Positions 1 to 9,114 are shown, counted from the first letter of the stretch. The stretch is 64,000 nucleotides of DNA from Bythopirellula goksoeyrii (GCF_008065115.1 NZ_CP042913.1:656338-720337), one strand, 5' to 3'. Numbers and translations: made by a program. The notes: generated from the letters alone by a model not told the origin.

Positions 1-138
1 TCCCCGCCGCTGCCAACGCCGAATCGTGGCTACCGGAACGTGTACCAACTCAGCGAGCATCGCCAGTGTGTACCACCGGGCTACACTGGGAGGATGCGTC
101 TCGGCGTCGAGGACTGAGGTGTGGGGAGTGCGAACCAT
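1..138 (-). CDS. HTH (MerR-like) protein, N-terminus only
   Basis: Reading frame that runs off the left edge of the window; 46 codons are visible. The segment TLAMLAELVHVPVATIRRW reads as a MerR/excisionase-type helix-turn-helix (helix, VPVAT turn, recognition helix IRRWQRRG). Planctomycetes encode many proteins that begin with a short variable stretch followed by exactly this type of motif and continue into tetratricopeptide repeats, so a TPR-containing DNA-binding protein is my best guess for the missing part. ATG at 138 is chosen as start; in-frame GTG and TTG codons lie just upstream and the frame is stopped at about 207. No strong ribosome site is visible. Function beyond DNA binding is unknown. 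Confidence 0.5.
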   Translation of the reverse strand, partial: MVRTPHTSVLDAETHPPSVARWYTLAMLAELVHVPVATIRRWQRRG

Positions 139-283
139 CACGGGCAAACCTACGGGGCAGAGGTGCTGAAGCGACCTGTAGTTTCTGCTCGTCTGGTCCC
201 GATGTCAACGCACCGGAAATAGTCGCCTTTCGCTCCGCGAAAGTAGCGCAACTTCTGCAGAGCACAAGGCGACAAGAATAGAT

Positions 284-1549
284 TCAGTCGTTAATGGCTG
301 CGACCAACTGCAAGTCATCGGCCGGCTCGTTGGAATCGGCAGGGGTGGCCACCTCAGCCAGGGGCTCGGCAGGAATCGGCGTCGACGCAACTGGCTCAAC
401 AATCGTACCGCCACAGGGAACCTTGAGCATGATCGTACGTGGGACGCGAACCGTGTAGGTCACTGGTACCTTCTTGCAGACCGTGCGCGGGATTTGAACG
501 GTTTCCTGTTTTTCAACCATCCGACAAACGCGCACCTGGTATGGGACAACCTTTTCTTCCTGCACATAGCGACAAACAGTCACAGGAATCTGACGGACTC
601 GCTCTTCCTGCACATACTTGCAGACTTGCACGGGCACCTGCTTCTCGACTCGCTCCACCACTTGGCGACAAGTCGTCACAGGCACCATCCGGACTTGTTC
701 TTCCTGGACGGTCCGGCAGACCTGCACGGGCACCTTACGTACCATTTCCTGAGGAACTTGACGGCAGACCTGGACGGGAACTCGTTCGATAACTTCCTCG
801 GGGCACATGCTCGTCACGGCAACCTGCTGGGCAACCACATTGGGTTTCCAAGCTTGGGTCACAACTTGTTGGGGAGGAGTCTGGATATTAGCCCAGACAA
901 GACCTGGTCGTTGAACCTGAATCTGACCCGTCACCGGATTCATTACCTGGGTGGCGGGCATCCAGGTAAGACCTCGTCGCACGAGCTGACCTGGCACAGT
1001 GGATACTTGGTTCACAAAACAGCCCTGATCGGCGAAACGAGTTTCCATACGTGTTACGGGTCGCATGACAGTAACGCGGCGTTCCTGCTCCACGGTTTCC
1101 GTCACGGGACGCATCACCGTATAGCGTTCTTCCCGTTCGGCGGTCTCCCATACTTGGCGTTGGACAGTAAAATGTTCTTCGCGCTGGCTAGTCTCGACAA
1201 CGTTGCGGACTTGGTTGTAGCTGGCATCCCGCATCTGTGTCTCGTAGACAGGCCGCGAAACCATGTAGCGCTCTTCGCGGACGCTTGTTTCATTCACGGG
1301 GCGTGTGACCGTGTAGCGATGCTCGCGCTGCTCGGTATCCCAAACGGGGATCTTGCGCACGACTTGCCGCTCTTCGTAGACAGTTTCCGATTCAAGCTTG
1401 TAGGCAGTGACTTGCTTTTCTTCGTAAACCGTCTGACACTGCAGCGTGTAGCTCGGCTCACAGCACACCTCACACTGCGCAGCGACAGTGCCGAGCAGCG
1501 AACAGCTGGAAACAATAACGGCCAATGCAAACCAAATGTGGCGTTTCAT
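284..1549 (-). CDS. Secreted YTV-repeat protein
   Basis: 421 residues. A signal peptide (MKRHIWFALAVIVSSCSLLG, Ala-rich cleavage near residue 24) is followed by a Cys-rich start and two repeat blocks. Block one (about 45-160) has repeats of about 20 residues around EERYTVxRPVxET, the YTV signature typical of planctomycete cell-surface proteins. A middle section (about 165-230) is non-repetitive. Block two (about 235-385) has about seven repeats of 17-18 residues with VPVxVCR, one Cys per repeat, suggesting disulfide or covalent cross-linking. The C-terminus is acidic. Short beta-strand repeats suit a structural envelope role. No neighbouring gene shares its strand, so it is probably monocistronic. 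The family assignment is firm, the structural role is inference. Confidence 0.85.
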   Translation of the reverse strand: MKRHIWFALAVIVSSCSLLGTVAAQCEVCCEPSYTLQCQTVYEEKQVTAYKLESETVYEERQVVRKIPVWDTEQREHRYTVTRPVNETSVREERYMVSRPVYETQMRDASYNQVRNVVETSQREEHFTVQRQVWETAEREERYTVMRPVTETVEQERRVTVMRPVTRMETRFADQGCFVNQVSTVPGQLVRRGLTWMPATQVMNPVTGQIQVQRPGLVWANIQTPPQQVVTQAWKPNVVAQQVAVTSMCPEEVIERVPVQVCRQVPQEMVRKVPVQVCRTVQEEQVRMVPVTTCRQVVERVEKQVPVQVCKYVQEERVRQIPVTVCRYVQEEKVVPYQVRVCRMVEKQETVQIPRTVCKKVPVTYTVRVPRTIMLKVPCGGTIVEPVASTPIPAEPLAEVATPADSNEPADDLQLVAAIND

Positions 1550-2101
1550 GCCAAGTATCCTGATTCAAATTGTGGATAAGAATGATCTGGAGAAACGGCG
1601 TACGTTTCTCGACAAACAAGACCCTCTACAACAGTGTTGCGGACAAAGTGCGCCGAGGCAAATAATTCTTCTAAAGTAAAGCGTTGCTAGCACCGACAAC
1701 GTTGCAAAAAAACAACACCTGCTCCGACTAGCGAGTTTTTGCTTTCACTTTCAATGTGGCCAGAAAACAACACGACAGCAATGGGTGAAATGACCTCGGA
1801 CAAGAAAAGCGACAAGTGCCCGTTCTGCAGTCACTACAACCCGCAAAGTTTGAAGCGCCAGGGACTCCTGAGCTTCCGCTAAAGGTTCTACGTTTACCGT
1901 GGTAGATGTGTTTACAGTTACTGTAAAATCTGGCGGTGAATCTCCTAAACGGCGTCGCGAAGAGCTGGACGATACTCTGCAGACAACGGGTTTTAACGGG
2001 GTTTCTGATTCCACAACGCTTCACAAAAATCTGTTAGACTGGAAGAGTATGACGACTGAGAGACTTCAAACATTCACCAAAGATGATTTTCAAGATTGAT
2101 T
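1550..2101. other. Divergent intergenic region, 552 bp
   Basis: Separates the YTV gene (leftward) from the metallophosphoesterase (rightward). I find no convincing coding frame; short open frames on both strands have no recognisable composition or ribosome site. It must hold both promoters. The only distinctive element is a perfect palindrome at 1911-1927. Confidence 0.5.
1911..1927. promoter_or_regulatory. Perfect 17-bp palindrome, candidate operator
   Basis: TTTACAG-TTA-CTGTAAA: seven-base arms around a three-base centre, lying between the two divergent genes, about 175 bp upstream of the metallophosphoesterase ATG. Dyad symmetry and size fit a dimeric repressor site; no cognate regulator can be named. 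Confidence 0.4.
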
Positions 2102-4150
2102 ATGACTCGACATCTATTGATCACATCATGCTTGCTCGCAATTTGTCTACTTCAATTCGGGGTCTGCAGTCCCTGTTTGGCTCAGGCCAGTCGCAAATTC
2201 AATGCGGAATCGGTACTCGATCACCATCCTCACGATGGCCATGCCCATTACGATTCTCATCCCCATCCCACGATCCTGGATGAGAGCCGTTTTATTACCA
2301 ATCGAGAGAGTCGTATCCAGTTGCCGCTGCCCCAAGAAAAGGATTCTTTTACATTCGTTGTGTTTGGCGATCGGACCGGAGGCCCCCCCGAAGGGATTGA
2401 AATTCTCAAGGAGGCCGTCGCGGATACGAACTTGCTGGAACCCGATTTGGTCATGACTGTTGGTGATTTGGTACAGGGATACAACGACAAGGCTTCCTGG
2501 CTACCACAAATGAACGAGTACAAGGAGGTGATGAACAAGTTGCTCTGCCCGTGGTTTCCTGTCGCAGGGAATCACGACATCTATTGGCGCGGACCGGGCC
2601 GACCCAAGCGTCAACATGAGAATGACTATGAAATGAACTTCGGACCGTTGTGGTACGCCTTTCGGCATAAGGGAAGTCTCTTCATTGTCCTCTTCAGTGA
2701 CGAAGGGAATCCCGAAACAGGAGAAAAGTCGTTCGAGGATCCAGAAAACCAACGTATGAGTCCCGAGCAATTCTCGTGGTTGCAAGAAACACTGAAGCAA
2801 AACCAGGATGCGGAGAATGTGTTTCTATTCCTGCACCACCCACGTTGGCTGGGAGGAAATTACGGCGATGATTGGGAAAAAGTACACCAAGTCTTAGCGG
2901 AAGCCGGCAACGTCCGCGCCGTCTTTGCCGGCCACATCCACCAGATGCGCTACGATGGTCCCCGCGATGGCATCGAGTATGTCACCCTTGCCACCGTCGG
3001 TGGTGGGCAGAGCGGCTTGTCGGACAGTGCTGGCTTTCTTCACCATTTTCATGTCATCACCGTTCGCAAACAACAGATCGCCATGGCCTGCCTGCCGGTG
3101 GGTGATGTCATGGATGTCCGGAAAATCACCGGCACCGTGAACCAAGAAATCAGTGCGATTGCCAGGACCCCTCCCACATTTCCCGGACGTCCGTTGGTGG
3201 CCGAGGATGGCAGCGTCGCCCAACCTGTCGCGGTCGAGTTGTTCAATCCAGCCAGCCAGTCGGTCGAGTTTGAAGTCTTTCTCGATCCGGCGGATCGCAA
3301 CTGGATCGCGCGGCCCGATCATTTTCACAGCAAGGTCTACCCTGGACAACGAGCGACTTTTCCCCTGCGACTCCGCTCACTGGGGTCCATCACCGAGCAG
3401 CAGTACGTACCACCCAAGCTCATGGTGCGAGCCGATTATCTGACCGATGGTGCCCGGTTTACTGTCAAAGAACGCCAGTACACGATTCCGGTCTCTTTCC
3501 AAGTGACCCCCCCAGCACAACCTGATCAGGATATGGCGGTCTCGGTAGGAGAAGGAAAGTATCTCTCGATCGACGATGCCGAACTCAAGATCCCCGATGG
3601 CCCGATTACTCTTGAATGTTGGTGTAAGCCGAACGGTTTTTCGCAGCGCGTCGGATTGATTACCAAGACGGAGGATTCGGAGTTTGGCATATTCGCCAGC
3701 AGCGGTGTCCCCTACTTCACGATCAACCTCGATGGTCGCTACCGCCAGCCGCAGGACCTCGATACGAAACTTGCAATCAGCGAGTGGCAGCATGTCGCTG
3801 GTGTCTATGACGGCCAAGAAGTTCGCACTTACCTGGACGGCAAGTTGGTTGCGAAGCAGGCTGCCTCGGGTAGCCGCAAACGAAATCAGTTGCCCCTGAT
3901 TATTGGTGGCGACGTGAGTGAAATCGGCAAGGCGGACTCTCCGTTTGACGGTCTGATCGACGCCGTCAGACTCTCGACAACAGCGCGTTACCAAGATGAT
4001 TTTGAACCAGAGAGACGATGGTCGACCGACGACAAGACCGCATTGCTTCTGAATTTCGACGGTTTCGTTGGCCCCCTGGCCTACGACGAGTCCGGCCACT
4101 CCGCCCACGCCCGCCGTCACGGCAACGTGGAACTAGTCCCCGTCGAATAG
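2102..4150 (+). CDS. Secreted metallophosphoesterase with LamG domain
   Basis: 682 residues from ATG at 2102 (an in-frame TTG lies two codons upstream). Signal peptide at 1-28 ending SPCLA. A His-rich stretch (HHPHDGHAHYDSHPHP, about 40-57) precedes a calcineurin-like phosphoesterase domain (about 75-330) with GDRTGG, VGDLVQGY, AGNHDIY, FLHHPRW and FAGHIHQ; these supply most metal ligands, although the first motif has GDRT where many relatives have a DxH. A beta domain (about 345-460) follows, and the C-terminal 190 residues form a LamG/concanavalin-like fold (ITLECWCKPNGF, WQHVAGVYDGQ, YLDGKLV). Likely a surface or periplasmic phosphodiester hydrolase that binds polysaccharide; the substrate is unknown. 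Confidence 0.85.
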   Translation: MTRHLLITSCLLAICLLQFGVCSPCLAQASRKFNAESVLDHHPHDGHAHYDSHPHPTILDESRFITNRESRIQLPLPQEKDSFTFVVFGDRTGGPPEGIEILKEAVADTNLLEPDLVMTVGDLVQGYNDKASWLPQMNEYKEVMNKLLCPWFPVAGNHDIYWRGPGRPKRQHENDYEMNFGPLWYAFRHKGSLFIVLFSDEGNPETGEKSFEDPENQRMSPEQFSWLQETLKQNQDAENVFLFLHHPRWLGGNYGDDWEKVHQVLAEAGNVRAVFAGHIHQMRYDGPRDGIEYVTLATVGGGQSGLSDSAGFLHHFHVITVRKQQIAMACLPVGDVMDVRKITGTVNQEISAIARTPPTFPGRPLVAEDGSVAQPVAVELFNPASQSVEFEVFLDPADRNWIARPDHFHSKVYPGQRATFPLRLRSLGSITEQQYVPPKLMVRADYLTDGARFTVKERQYTIPVSFQVTPPAQPDQDMAVSVGEGKYLSIDDAELKIPDGPITLECWCKPNGFSQRVGLITKTEDSEFGIFASSGVPYFTINLDGRYRQPQDLDTKLAISEWQHVAGVYDGQEVRTYLDGKLVAKQAASGSRKRNQLPLIIGGDVSEIGKADSPFDGLIDAVRLSTTARYQDDFEPERRWSTDDKTALLLNFDGFVGPLAYDESGHSAHARRHGNVELVPVE

Positions 4151-4162
4151 TTCCGTGTTAGC

Positions 4163-4197
4163 CGCTCCGCGGTAGCCGAGTCCTGCTCGGCGGAGCG
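4163..4197. terminator. Hairpin between convergent genes
   Basis: Nested inverted repeat: CGCTCCG (4163-4169) pairs with CGGAGCG (4191-4197) and CCGAG (4176-4180) with CTCGG (4186-4190). It sits in the 58-bp gap between two convergent genes and lacks a T-tract, so it may act as a bidirectional mRNA 3'-end stabiliser or terminator. Confidence 0.45.
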
Positions 4198-4208
4198 AAG
4201 CGCGCTGT

Positions 4209-5159
4209 TCAAGTCGCCTCCTGTCTATTGATTGCACACTGCGGGTTATACACGAGAAGCTGCGAGATTTCGTCTTCCGAGAGAGCCAACTCACGTCGCA
4301 GTCGCTCTTCCACTTGAGGCATTGTCGCCGAAGAGCCGGCCAGATGCGAACGATCTGCCGACCAGGTAGCCCCCTGTTCATCGACGATGACTTTTTGGTC
4401 TCCCAATTCGTATTCGCCAGGACCCAGCCCGGCGGCGCTGATGGCGTCGGTCACCACAATCGCGCGATCCCTTCCGGCAATCTTGAGATAGTTGCCCAGA
4501 GCCGGCCAAGGGATGTGCACACCATCGGCAATGAAGGAGATCCAGAGCCGTTCGGCTCGGCTCAAAATTCGCTGGATGATGTTGTCGTGCCGCGAGAGTT
4601 CCAGCGGGCAGCCGTTTCCTAGATGCGTAAACATGGACAAACCCGCGTCGATCGCCGCATCAATCTCGTTGAGCGTTGGATTGCAATGCCCCGCCGCCAC
4701 GCAAATGTTCTGATCGGCCAACATGCGTGTCACTGCCATGCCGGCATCACGTTCGGGAGCCAGCGTGACGATCCGCGTCAGTCCTTCGGCAGCTTCTAAT
4801 AATCGCTGCATATCTGTGACATTCGCCGGGCAAACTGCCGAGCGAGGATGAGTCCCGACGTAGCCTGGCTCGTTGAGAATAAAAGGTCCTTCGATGTGGA
4901 ATCCCCAGACGATGCGCTGAACTAGTGAATCAGCAGCCCGGAGGGTAGCGAAACGAGCCAAGCGGGTCGCCATCCGCTCCACCTCGTCGGTAATGATCGT
5001 TGCCAGGATTCCCGCAACGCCGTCGGCCTCAAGGCGTTGGCATGCTTTATGGATCGCTTCGGCAGTAAGTTCGTCGCTGTTGAAGTCGATACCATAGTAG
5101 CCATTGACTTGCAAGTCGACATAACCGGACTGGTGATCACTCATCAGAGAAGTCGTCAT
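4209..5159 (-). CDS. nagA: N-acetylglucosamine-6-phosphate deacetylase, minimal form
   Basis: 316 residues. Removes acetate from GlcNAc-6-phosphate, feeding the adjacent NagB. TIM-barrel amidohydrolase motifs are present in order: [20 protein letters not shown] (metal-binding Glu), AGHCNPT and FTHLGNG (metal-binding His residues), FIADGVHIP, and [12 protein letters not shown] (catalytic Asp). The protein is about 60-70 residues shorter than typical NagA. It starts directly at the first barrel strand and stops at [13 protein letters not shown], so both halves of the small beta-sandwich that normally wraps the barrel are missing. The start ATG overlaps the nagB stop (ATGA), which favours this start and translational coupling. 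Confidence 0.88.
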   Translation of the reverse strand: MTTSLMSDHQSGYVDLQVNGYYGIDFNSDELTAEAIHKACQRLEADGVAGILATIITDEVERMATRLARFATLRAADSLVQRIVWGFHIEGPFILNEPGYVGTHPRSAVCPANVTDMQRLLEAAEGLTRIVTLAPERDAGMAVTRMLADQNICVAAGHCNPTLNEIDAAIDAGLSMFTHLGNGCPLELSRHDNIIQRILSRAERLWISFIADGVHIPWPALGNYLKIAGRDRAIVVTDAISAAGLGPGEYELGDQKVIVDEQGATWSADRSHLAGSSATMPQVEERLRRELALSEDEISQLLVYNPQCAINRQEAT

Positions 5160-5911
5160 GTTGTCTTCTGCAAAAAGCTGGCGGACGGAGGGTCTAGGAA
5201 CAGCGTCGCCATGGCATGCGTTTGGAGGATCGACGCGGGTACTTGATTCCTGACTGGACCTTCAACGGCATTGCGAACTGCTTCGGCCTTGCGCTCATCC
5301 GGTACACTGCAGACGATATGCTTCGAATTCATGATCTGCCGAATCGACATGCTGATTGCCCTACGCGGCACTTCGTCGAGCGAACCGAACCACCCTTCGC
5401 CCAGTTGTTGGCGACGACAATCTTCATCCAGTTCAACGACCAAAAAGGGTTCTTCCGTCTGAAAATCAGCAGGCGGATCGTTGAATGCCAGATGTCCATT
5501 TTCGCCGATACCCACGAAGGCGACGTCGATAGGTTGGACTCGGATGAGCTCACCGAGCCGCGCACATTCTGCCAGCACATCGCCCGATCCTGCGAGACCT
5601 TCACCATTCACATAGTTAAAACTTGCCAGCGGAACCTGCTCCACAAACCGCTCCTTCAGATACTTCCGAAATGAAGCGGGATGTGATTCAGGCAATCCAA
5701 TGTACTCATCTAGGTGAAAACCCGTGACTCGATTCCAATCGATGTCAGGCTGATTCACCAAAGCCGCAAGCGTTTCAAACTGAGAGGCTCCTGTGGCGAC
5801 AATGATCGAGGCGCGCTCTTGCTGGGAAAGGACCTCTCGTAAAACTGCAGCGCCTGCCTCAGCAGCACGGCATCCCAACTCTTCTCTGCTCGAACAAACG
5901 ACGACTTTCAT
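5156..5911 (-). CDS. nagB: Glucosamine-6-phosphate deaminase
   Basis: 251 residues from ATG at 5911 (a TTG lies two codons upstream). Converts glucosamine-6-phosphate to fructose-6-phosphate plus ammonia in the cytoplasm. Family signatures: [13 protein letters not shown] (phosphate loop), [12 protein letters not shown] (catalytic Asp), [15 protein letters not shown] (second active-site block with His). Length is normal for NagB without an allosteric tail. It begins 7 bp after the upstream HEAT-repeat gene and overlaps nagA by 4 bp, so the three genes form one operon. No GlcNAc-specific permease or regulator is nearby, so the substrate may come from peptidoglycan recycling or host/algal polysaccharide; that is inference. 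Confidence 0.92.
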   Translation of the reverse strand: MKVVVCSSREELGCRAAEAGAAVLREVLSQQERASIIVATGASQFETLAALVNQPDIDWNRVTGFHLDEYIGLPESHPASFRKYLKERFVEQVPLASFNYVNGEGLAGSGDVLAECARLGELIRVQPIDVAFVGIGENGHLAFNDPPADFQTEEPFLVVELDEDCRRQQLGEGWFGSLDEVPRRAISMSIRQIMNSKHIVCSVPDERKAEAVRNAVEGPVRNQVPASILQTHAMATLFLDPPSASFLQKTT

Positions 5912-5918
5912 GTACAAC

Positions 5919-6971
5919 TCACTTTGTTAATTTCCCCAACACTTCCCGCGCCCGATCTACCAGCTGCGAGGGAACCGCCGCATCGTCCGCTGCTTCATCA
6001 ATAAACTTTTCCACCGCTGTGCGCATGCTGTCAAGATTGGCTTCCGGATTCTTCTCTTGCACCACCACTGCCGCATCGAGGGCATTTTTGATTATCGTAT
6101 CCCGCTTGCGGTTGCGCGCCTGTGGCAACGTATCCTTCGTGGCTACTTCAAGTGATTCCAGGTCGAGCATTTCCACCAGCGGCGCGATGGCTAGCAAGCT
6201 TCCCCGCCGCGCGAGTGCCAAAGCCGCGTTGTAGCGGGCATCGCTGTTCAAATCGTCTACGAGAGTTTCCAGTTCGACCGTCAACCGAGGATCGGCCTCG
6301 TCGGACAACGTGATGACCCCCAAGGCATATGCGGTCTGGGAACGGATAGCGTCATTCTTGTCATTGCTCAGATCAACAAATGTTTCGACAAAATGTTCGT
6401 TTTGAAGCGGCCGGGGTGGATCTTGCTGGCGAAAATCTTCGGCCAGGATCGCCAGCGAGTTAATCGCTGACCCGCGTACATAGTCGTCCGGGTCTTCATG
6501 GGCAGCCCGGAGGAGTACGGGGACCCCCTCGTCGACATGAAACTCCCCCAGTGCGGAGCACAGAAAAGTGCGCAATTTTACCGAGCCGTCGTCGTCGTTG
6601 CCTGCCGTGATTTCCTCGTCAAGCAACTGGGCCAGTTGGCCAGCCAAGTCGGCATTGTTCTTGAGTTCTGGATTCTGCTGCTCATTTCGCAGGGCATTGG
6701 CCAACTCAAACGCCTCCTGCCAACGATTCTGGCTGGAGCTACGCAGCGTCGCGACGATCTTCGCCGGATCGCGCTCTCCCGTATTCGCCAGGGAGGTGAC
6801 AAGCATTCCCAGCAATACGACTACCAACACGATGACTGCTGGAATGACGAACAACTGCAGGATGAAACCGGCGCTGGGCGGCTCAACCGGGGGTAGTAAT
6901 TCGTCAGCACTGACCGGATCAGGTGGCTTCGGCGAATCGGTAAAGGAAGAACCAGGTGGGTTGGAAGACAT
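5919..6971 (-). CDS. HEAT-repeat membrane protein
   Basis: 350 residues from ATG at 6971. A longer frame reaching 7106 would overlap the divergent lipoate-ligase gene and has poor composition, so it is rejected. A Pro-rich cytoplasmic head (about 1-40) precedes one membrane helix ([20 protein letters not shown], about 44-65), then HEAT-like helical repeats such as [38 protein letters not shown] and [19 protein letters not shown] arrays normally serve as protein-protein scaffolds. It is first in the operon with nagB and nagA, yet nothing in it indicates a role in amino-sugar metabolism. Confidence 0.8.
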   Translation of the reverse strand: MSSNPPGSSFTDSPKPPDPVSADELLPPVEPPSAGFILQLFVIPAVIVLVVVLLGMLVTSLANTGERDPAKIVATLRSSSQNRWQEAFELANALRNEQQNPELKNNADLAGQLAQLLDEEITAGNDDDGSVKLRTFLCSALGEFHVDEGVPVLLRAAHEDPDDYVRGSAINSLAILAEDFRQQDPPRPLQNEHFVETFVDLSNDKNDAIRSQTAYALGVITLSDEADPRLTVELETLVDDLNSDARYNAALALARRGSLLAIAPLVEMLDLESLEVATKDTLPQARNRKRDTIIKNALDAAVVVQEKNPEANLDSMRTAVEKFIDEAADDAAVPSQLVDRAREVLGKLTK

Positions 6972-7062
6972 GTCAAACCATGGGATGATGGGGTGCGTTA
7001 AATATCCCCTCAGAATAGCACAGCACCAACCAGTCGACGAGGTCTGACCCGATCTCCCCGCC

Positions 7063-7815
7063 ATGCTGAAACTGGAACTCACCCTGCCGACAGCGGCAGA
7101 GAACATAGCCCTCGATGAGGCTCTGCTCGATGCGTGTGCAGCGGGCGAAATAGACCGCGGGGTATTGCGGATTTGGGAACCAGATCGCTATTTCGTCGTG
7201 CTGGGACGCTCCTCTCGGCCGGAGGTGGAAGTCAATCTGGAAGCTTGCCGCCGGGAAGGCGTTCCCGTGCTACGGCGAGCCAGCGGTGGAGGGACCATCC
7301 TCGCCGGCCCCGGCTGTTTGATGTACGCCGTGGTGCTGAGTTATCGGGATTACCCCGAACTACGGGCTATCGATCGGGCCCATCAATTTGCGAGGCAGCG
7401 CCTGGTAGATTCCTTGTCTCAATGGATGCCAACGGCCCGAACGGCTGGCACAAGCGACTTGGCCATCGAAACGGTCGAGAAGTCGCTACAGAAATTCTCC
7501 GGCAATGCGCTGCGTGCCAAGCGAACCCATCTGGTCTACCACGGCACGCTGCTCTACGATTTCGATCTCGACCGCCTGGCGCAACTTCTGGCGACTCCAA
7601 CACGTGAGCCAGAGTATCGGGAAGGGAGAGAGCACACGGATTTTGTAGCCAACCTCCCCTTGAGCCACGTCCAGCTTATCACCGCACTTACGACAGGCTG
7701 GCAGGCTACAGAATTACTCACCGAATGGCCGCAAGAACGTACCCAAGCGATTGTGTGCGAGAAGTATAGGGATGATCCAAAGTGGGCCATTCTGCAGCAG
7801 TTCCAAACACCTTAG
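7063..7815 (+). CDS. Lipoate-protein ligase family protein
   Basis: 250 residues; biotin/lipoate protein ligase (BPL/LplA) catalytic domain. Motifs: ENIALDEALL near the N-terminus, RRASGGGTI (substrate/adenylate loop), SDLAIETVEKSLQKFSGNA with the conserved Lys region, and THLVYHGTLLYDFDL. It lacks the C-terminal accessory domain of E. coli LplA, which suggests an amidotransferase or octanoyltransferase-like activity that moves lipoyl or octanoyl groups onto E2/GcvH proteins. It is divergent from the HEAT-repeat gene with 91 bp between. No lipoyl synthase or dehydrogenase gene is nearby, so the exact substrate cannot be fixed. Confidence 0.82.
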   Translation: MLKLELTLPTAAENIALDEALLDACAAGEIDRGVLRIWEPDRYFVVLGRSSRPEVEVNLEACRREGVPVLRRASGGGTILAGPGCLMYAVVLSYRDYPELRAIDRAHQFARQRLVDSLSQWMPTARTAGTSDLAIETVEKSLQKFSGNALRAKRTHLVYHGTLLYDFDLDRLAQLLATPTREPEYREGREHTDFVANLPLSHVQLITALTTGWQATELLTEWPQERTQAIVCEKYRDDPKWAILQQFQTP

Positions 7816-7823
7816 TCCTTTGT

Positions 7824-7941
7824 AAGAAATAGAACGCAGATGAACACAGATTAGGCGGATGTGCGCGGATCAGAGTGATCGGTTAGAAACAAATCTGCGC
7901 TAATCAACTGAATCGGTGTTCATCCGCGGCCCATTTCTTCT
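7824..7941. repeat. Dispersed hairpin repeat, family B copy 1
   Basis: Imperfect inverted repeat: AGAAATAGAACGCAGATGAA at the left and a complementary ..TTCATCCGCGGCCCATTTCTT at the right, with GGCGGATGTGCGCGGATCAG inside. Matches the copy at 16205-16322. It overlaps the in-frame 5' extension of the NUDIX frame, which argues against a start upstream of 7958. Confidence 0.65.
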
Positions 7942-7957
7942 CTTCTACAATCGAACC

Positions 7958-8530
7958 ATGCATCGTCAGCCACTTTTTGAACTACTGGATCGGTACTCGG
8001 CTCACTACCCTTACGAGGCCGAAGTCGCTGCGCGAATTCGTCAGTTAGTAGAAAGCTCGCCGGATTGCTTTGAGCGGACTTGCCGACCGGGGCATGTCAC
8101 TGGTTCGGCTTGGGTGCTTTCCCAGGATTGCAAGAAGTGCCTGTTGGTTCACCATGCCAAACTCGACCGCTGGCTCCAGCCAGGGGGCCACGCCGACGGG
8201 GATACTGCGATTCAGGAAGTGGCCTTGAAGGAGGTCCGCGAGGAGACGGGGCTTGTCGAGCTGGAACTCCCTGCCACGGATGGTGTGCTGGTGCCGCTGG
8301 ACCTCGATGTTCACCTCATCCCGGCTCGGTACTCTCCCACAGGCGAGCTCATTGAGGATGCCCATGAGCATCACGATGTGCGATTTCTGGTCATTGCCCG
8401 CGCCGATCAGCCCATTACCGTCAGTGAGGAATCACATGACCTAGGGTGGTTCACCAACGTGGAAGTCTCGCAATTGACCGACGAAGAGAGCGTCCTCAGG
8501 ATGCTCCGCAAAGCGGGGCCTTACGAGTAG
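7958..8530 (+). CDS. NUDIX hydrolase
   Basis: 190 residues from ATG at 7958; the 14 codons upstream in frame lie inside a dispersed repeat. NUDIX domain (about 40-170) with the box GGHADGDTAIQEVALKEV followed by REETGL, matching GX5EX7REUXEEXGU. The preceding region shows SAWVLSQDCKKCLLVHHAKL, typical of the first strands. Such enzymes cleave nucleoside diphosphates linked to other moieties; the specificity is not readable. The N-terminal 40 residues are helical and family-variable. Monocistronic. Confidence 0.85.
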   Translation: MHRQPLFELLDRYSAHYPYEAEVAARIRQLVESSPDCFERTCRPGHVTGSAWVLSQDCKKCLLVHHAKLDRWLQPGGHADGDTAIQEVALKEVREETGLVELELPATDGVLVPLDLDVHLIPARYSPTGELIEDAHEHHDVRFLVIARADQPITVSEESHDLGWFTNVEVSQLTDEESVLRMLRKAGPYE

Positions 8531-8607
8531 CTTTTGTCATGAAAAAAATGACTTCTCTGTAAAGTGCGTATTTTGCTCTCTTCAGGCTTATTCTAAACTA
8601 AACCCCT

Positions 8608-9114
8608 ATGTCGACTATTAGCAATCGTATTGAAGGCAAATTTCTTGTAGTGGAGGACAAGACGGCATTACCAATGCGTTGCATACGTACTAATCGGTCC
8701 ATTGGTGCAGAGGAATATCGACACTGGGATTTGCCGTACATACCAAAGTGGCTCGTAATTGTTATGCTCATAAGCCCCTTCCTGCTTATTATCGCACCTT
8801 TTGTTGTACGTCGTCGTTGCCGGTTGAAAGCAGGGCTATCGAAAAGCGTAGGACGGAACTATTTGCTATTGAAGTTTTTTGGCGCGTCGTTGATCCTGTT
8901 CTCTTTTTTGGGGTCACTCTTGGGGATACTTCTGGGTTCATCTGACATTGTCATGTTCACTCTTGGATTCGCCCCTATTTTCTTTTGGGTTGGATTTGCC
9001 ATTCTCATCCTATTTGCCTCTCCGTTGAGGGTTATCAGACAAGATGACGATCTTTTTTGGGTTAAGGGGTGCTCGGTAACATTTCTCGAAAGCCTGAAAG
9101 AATCAGCGAATTAG
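8608..9114 (+). CDS. Small multi-pass membrane protein
   Basis: 168 residues, function unknown. Soluble head of about 45 residues containing PMRCIRTNRSI, then hydrophobic segments at about 49-67 (WLVIVMLISPFLLIIAPFVV), 87-110 (LKFFGASLILFSFLGSLLGI) and 113-137 (IVMFTLGFAPIFFWVGFAIL), and a C-terminal tail ending FWVKGCSVTFLESL. From memory, the RC(I/V)xTN head and the WxKG..FLxSL tail recur in short planctomycete membrane proteins. Not in an operon with its neighbours. Lower GC than the flanking genes. Confidence 0.65.
   Translation: MSTISNRIEGKFLVVEDKTALPMRCIRTNRSIGAEEYRHWDLPYIPKWLVIVMLISPFLLIIAPFVVRRRCRLKAGLSKSVGRNYLLLKFFGASLILFSFLGSLLGILLGSSDIVMFTLGFAPIFFWVGFAILILFASPLRVIRQDDDLFWVKGCSVTFLESLKESAN

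Noticed and set aside
494-1579. Long plus-strand open frame opposite the YTV gene
   Set aside because: Exact antisense of a repetitive gene; the His/Leu-rich product mirrors the repeats and has no family character.
2894-4120. Minus-strand frames under the metallophosphoesterase
   Set aside because: Antisense of a well-supported gene, no ribosome sites.
6972-7106. 5' extension of the HEAT-repeat gene
   Set aside because: Would overlap the divergent lipoate-ligase gene and has low-quality composition; ATG at 6971 preferred.
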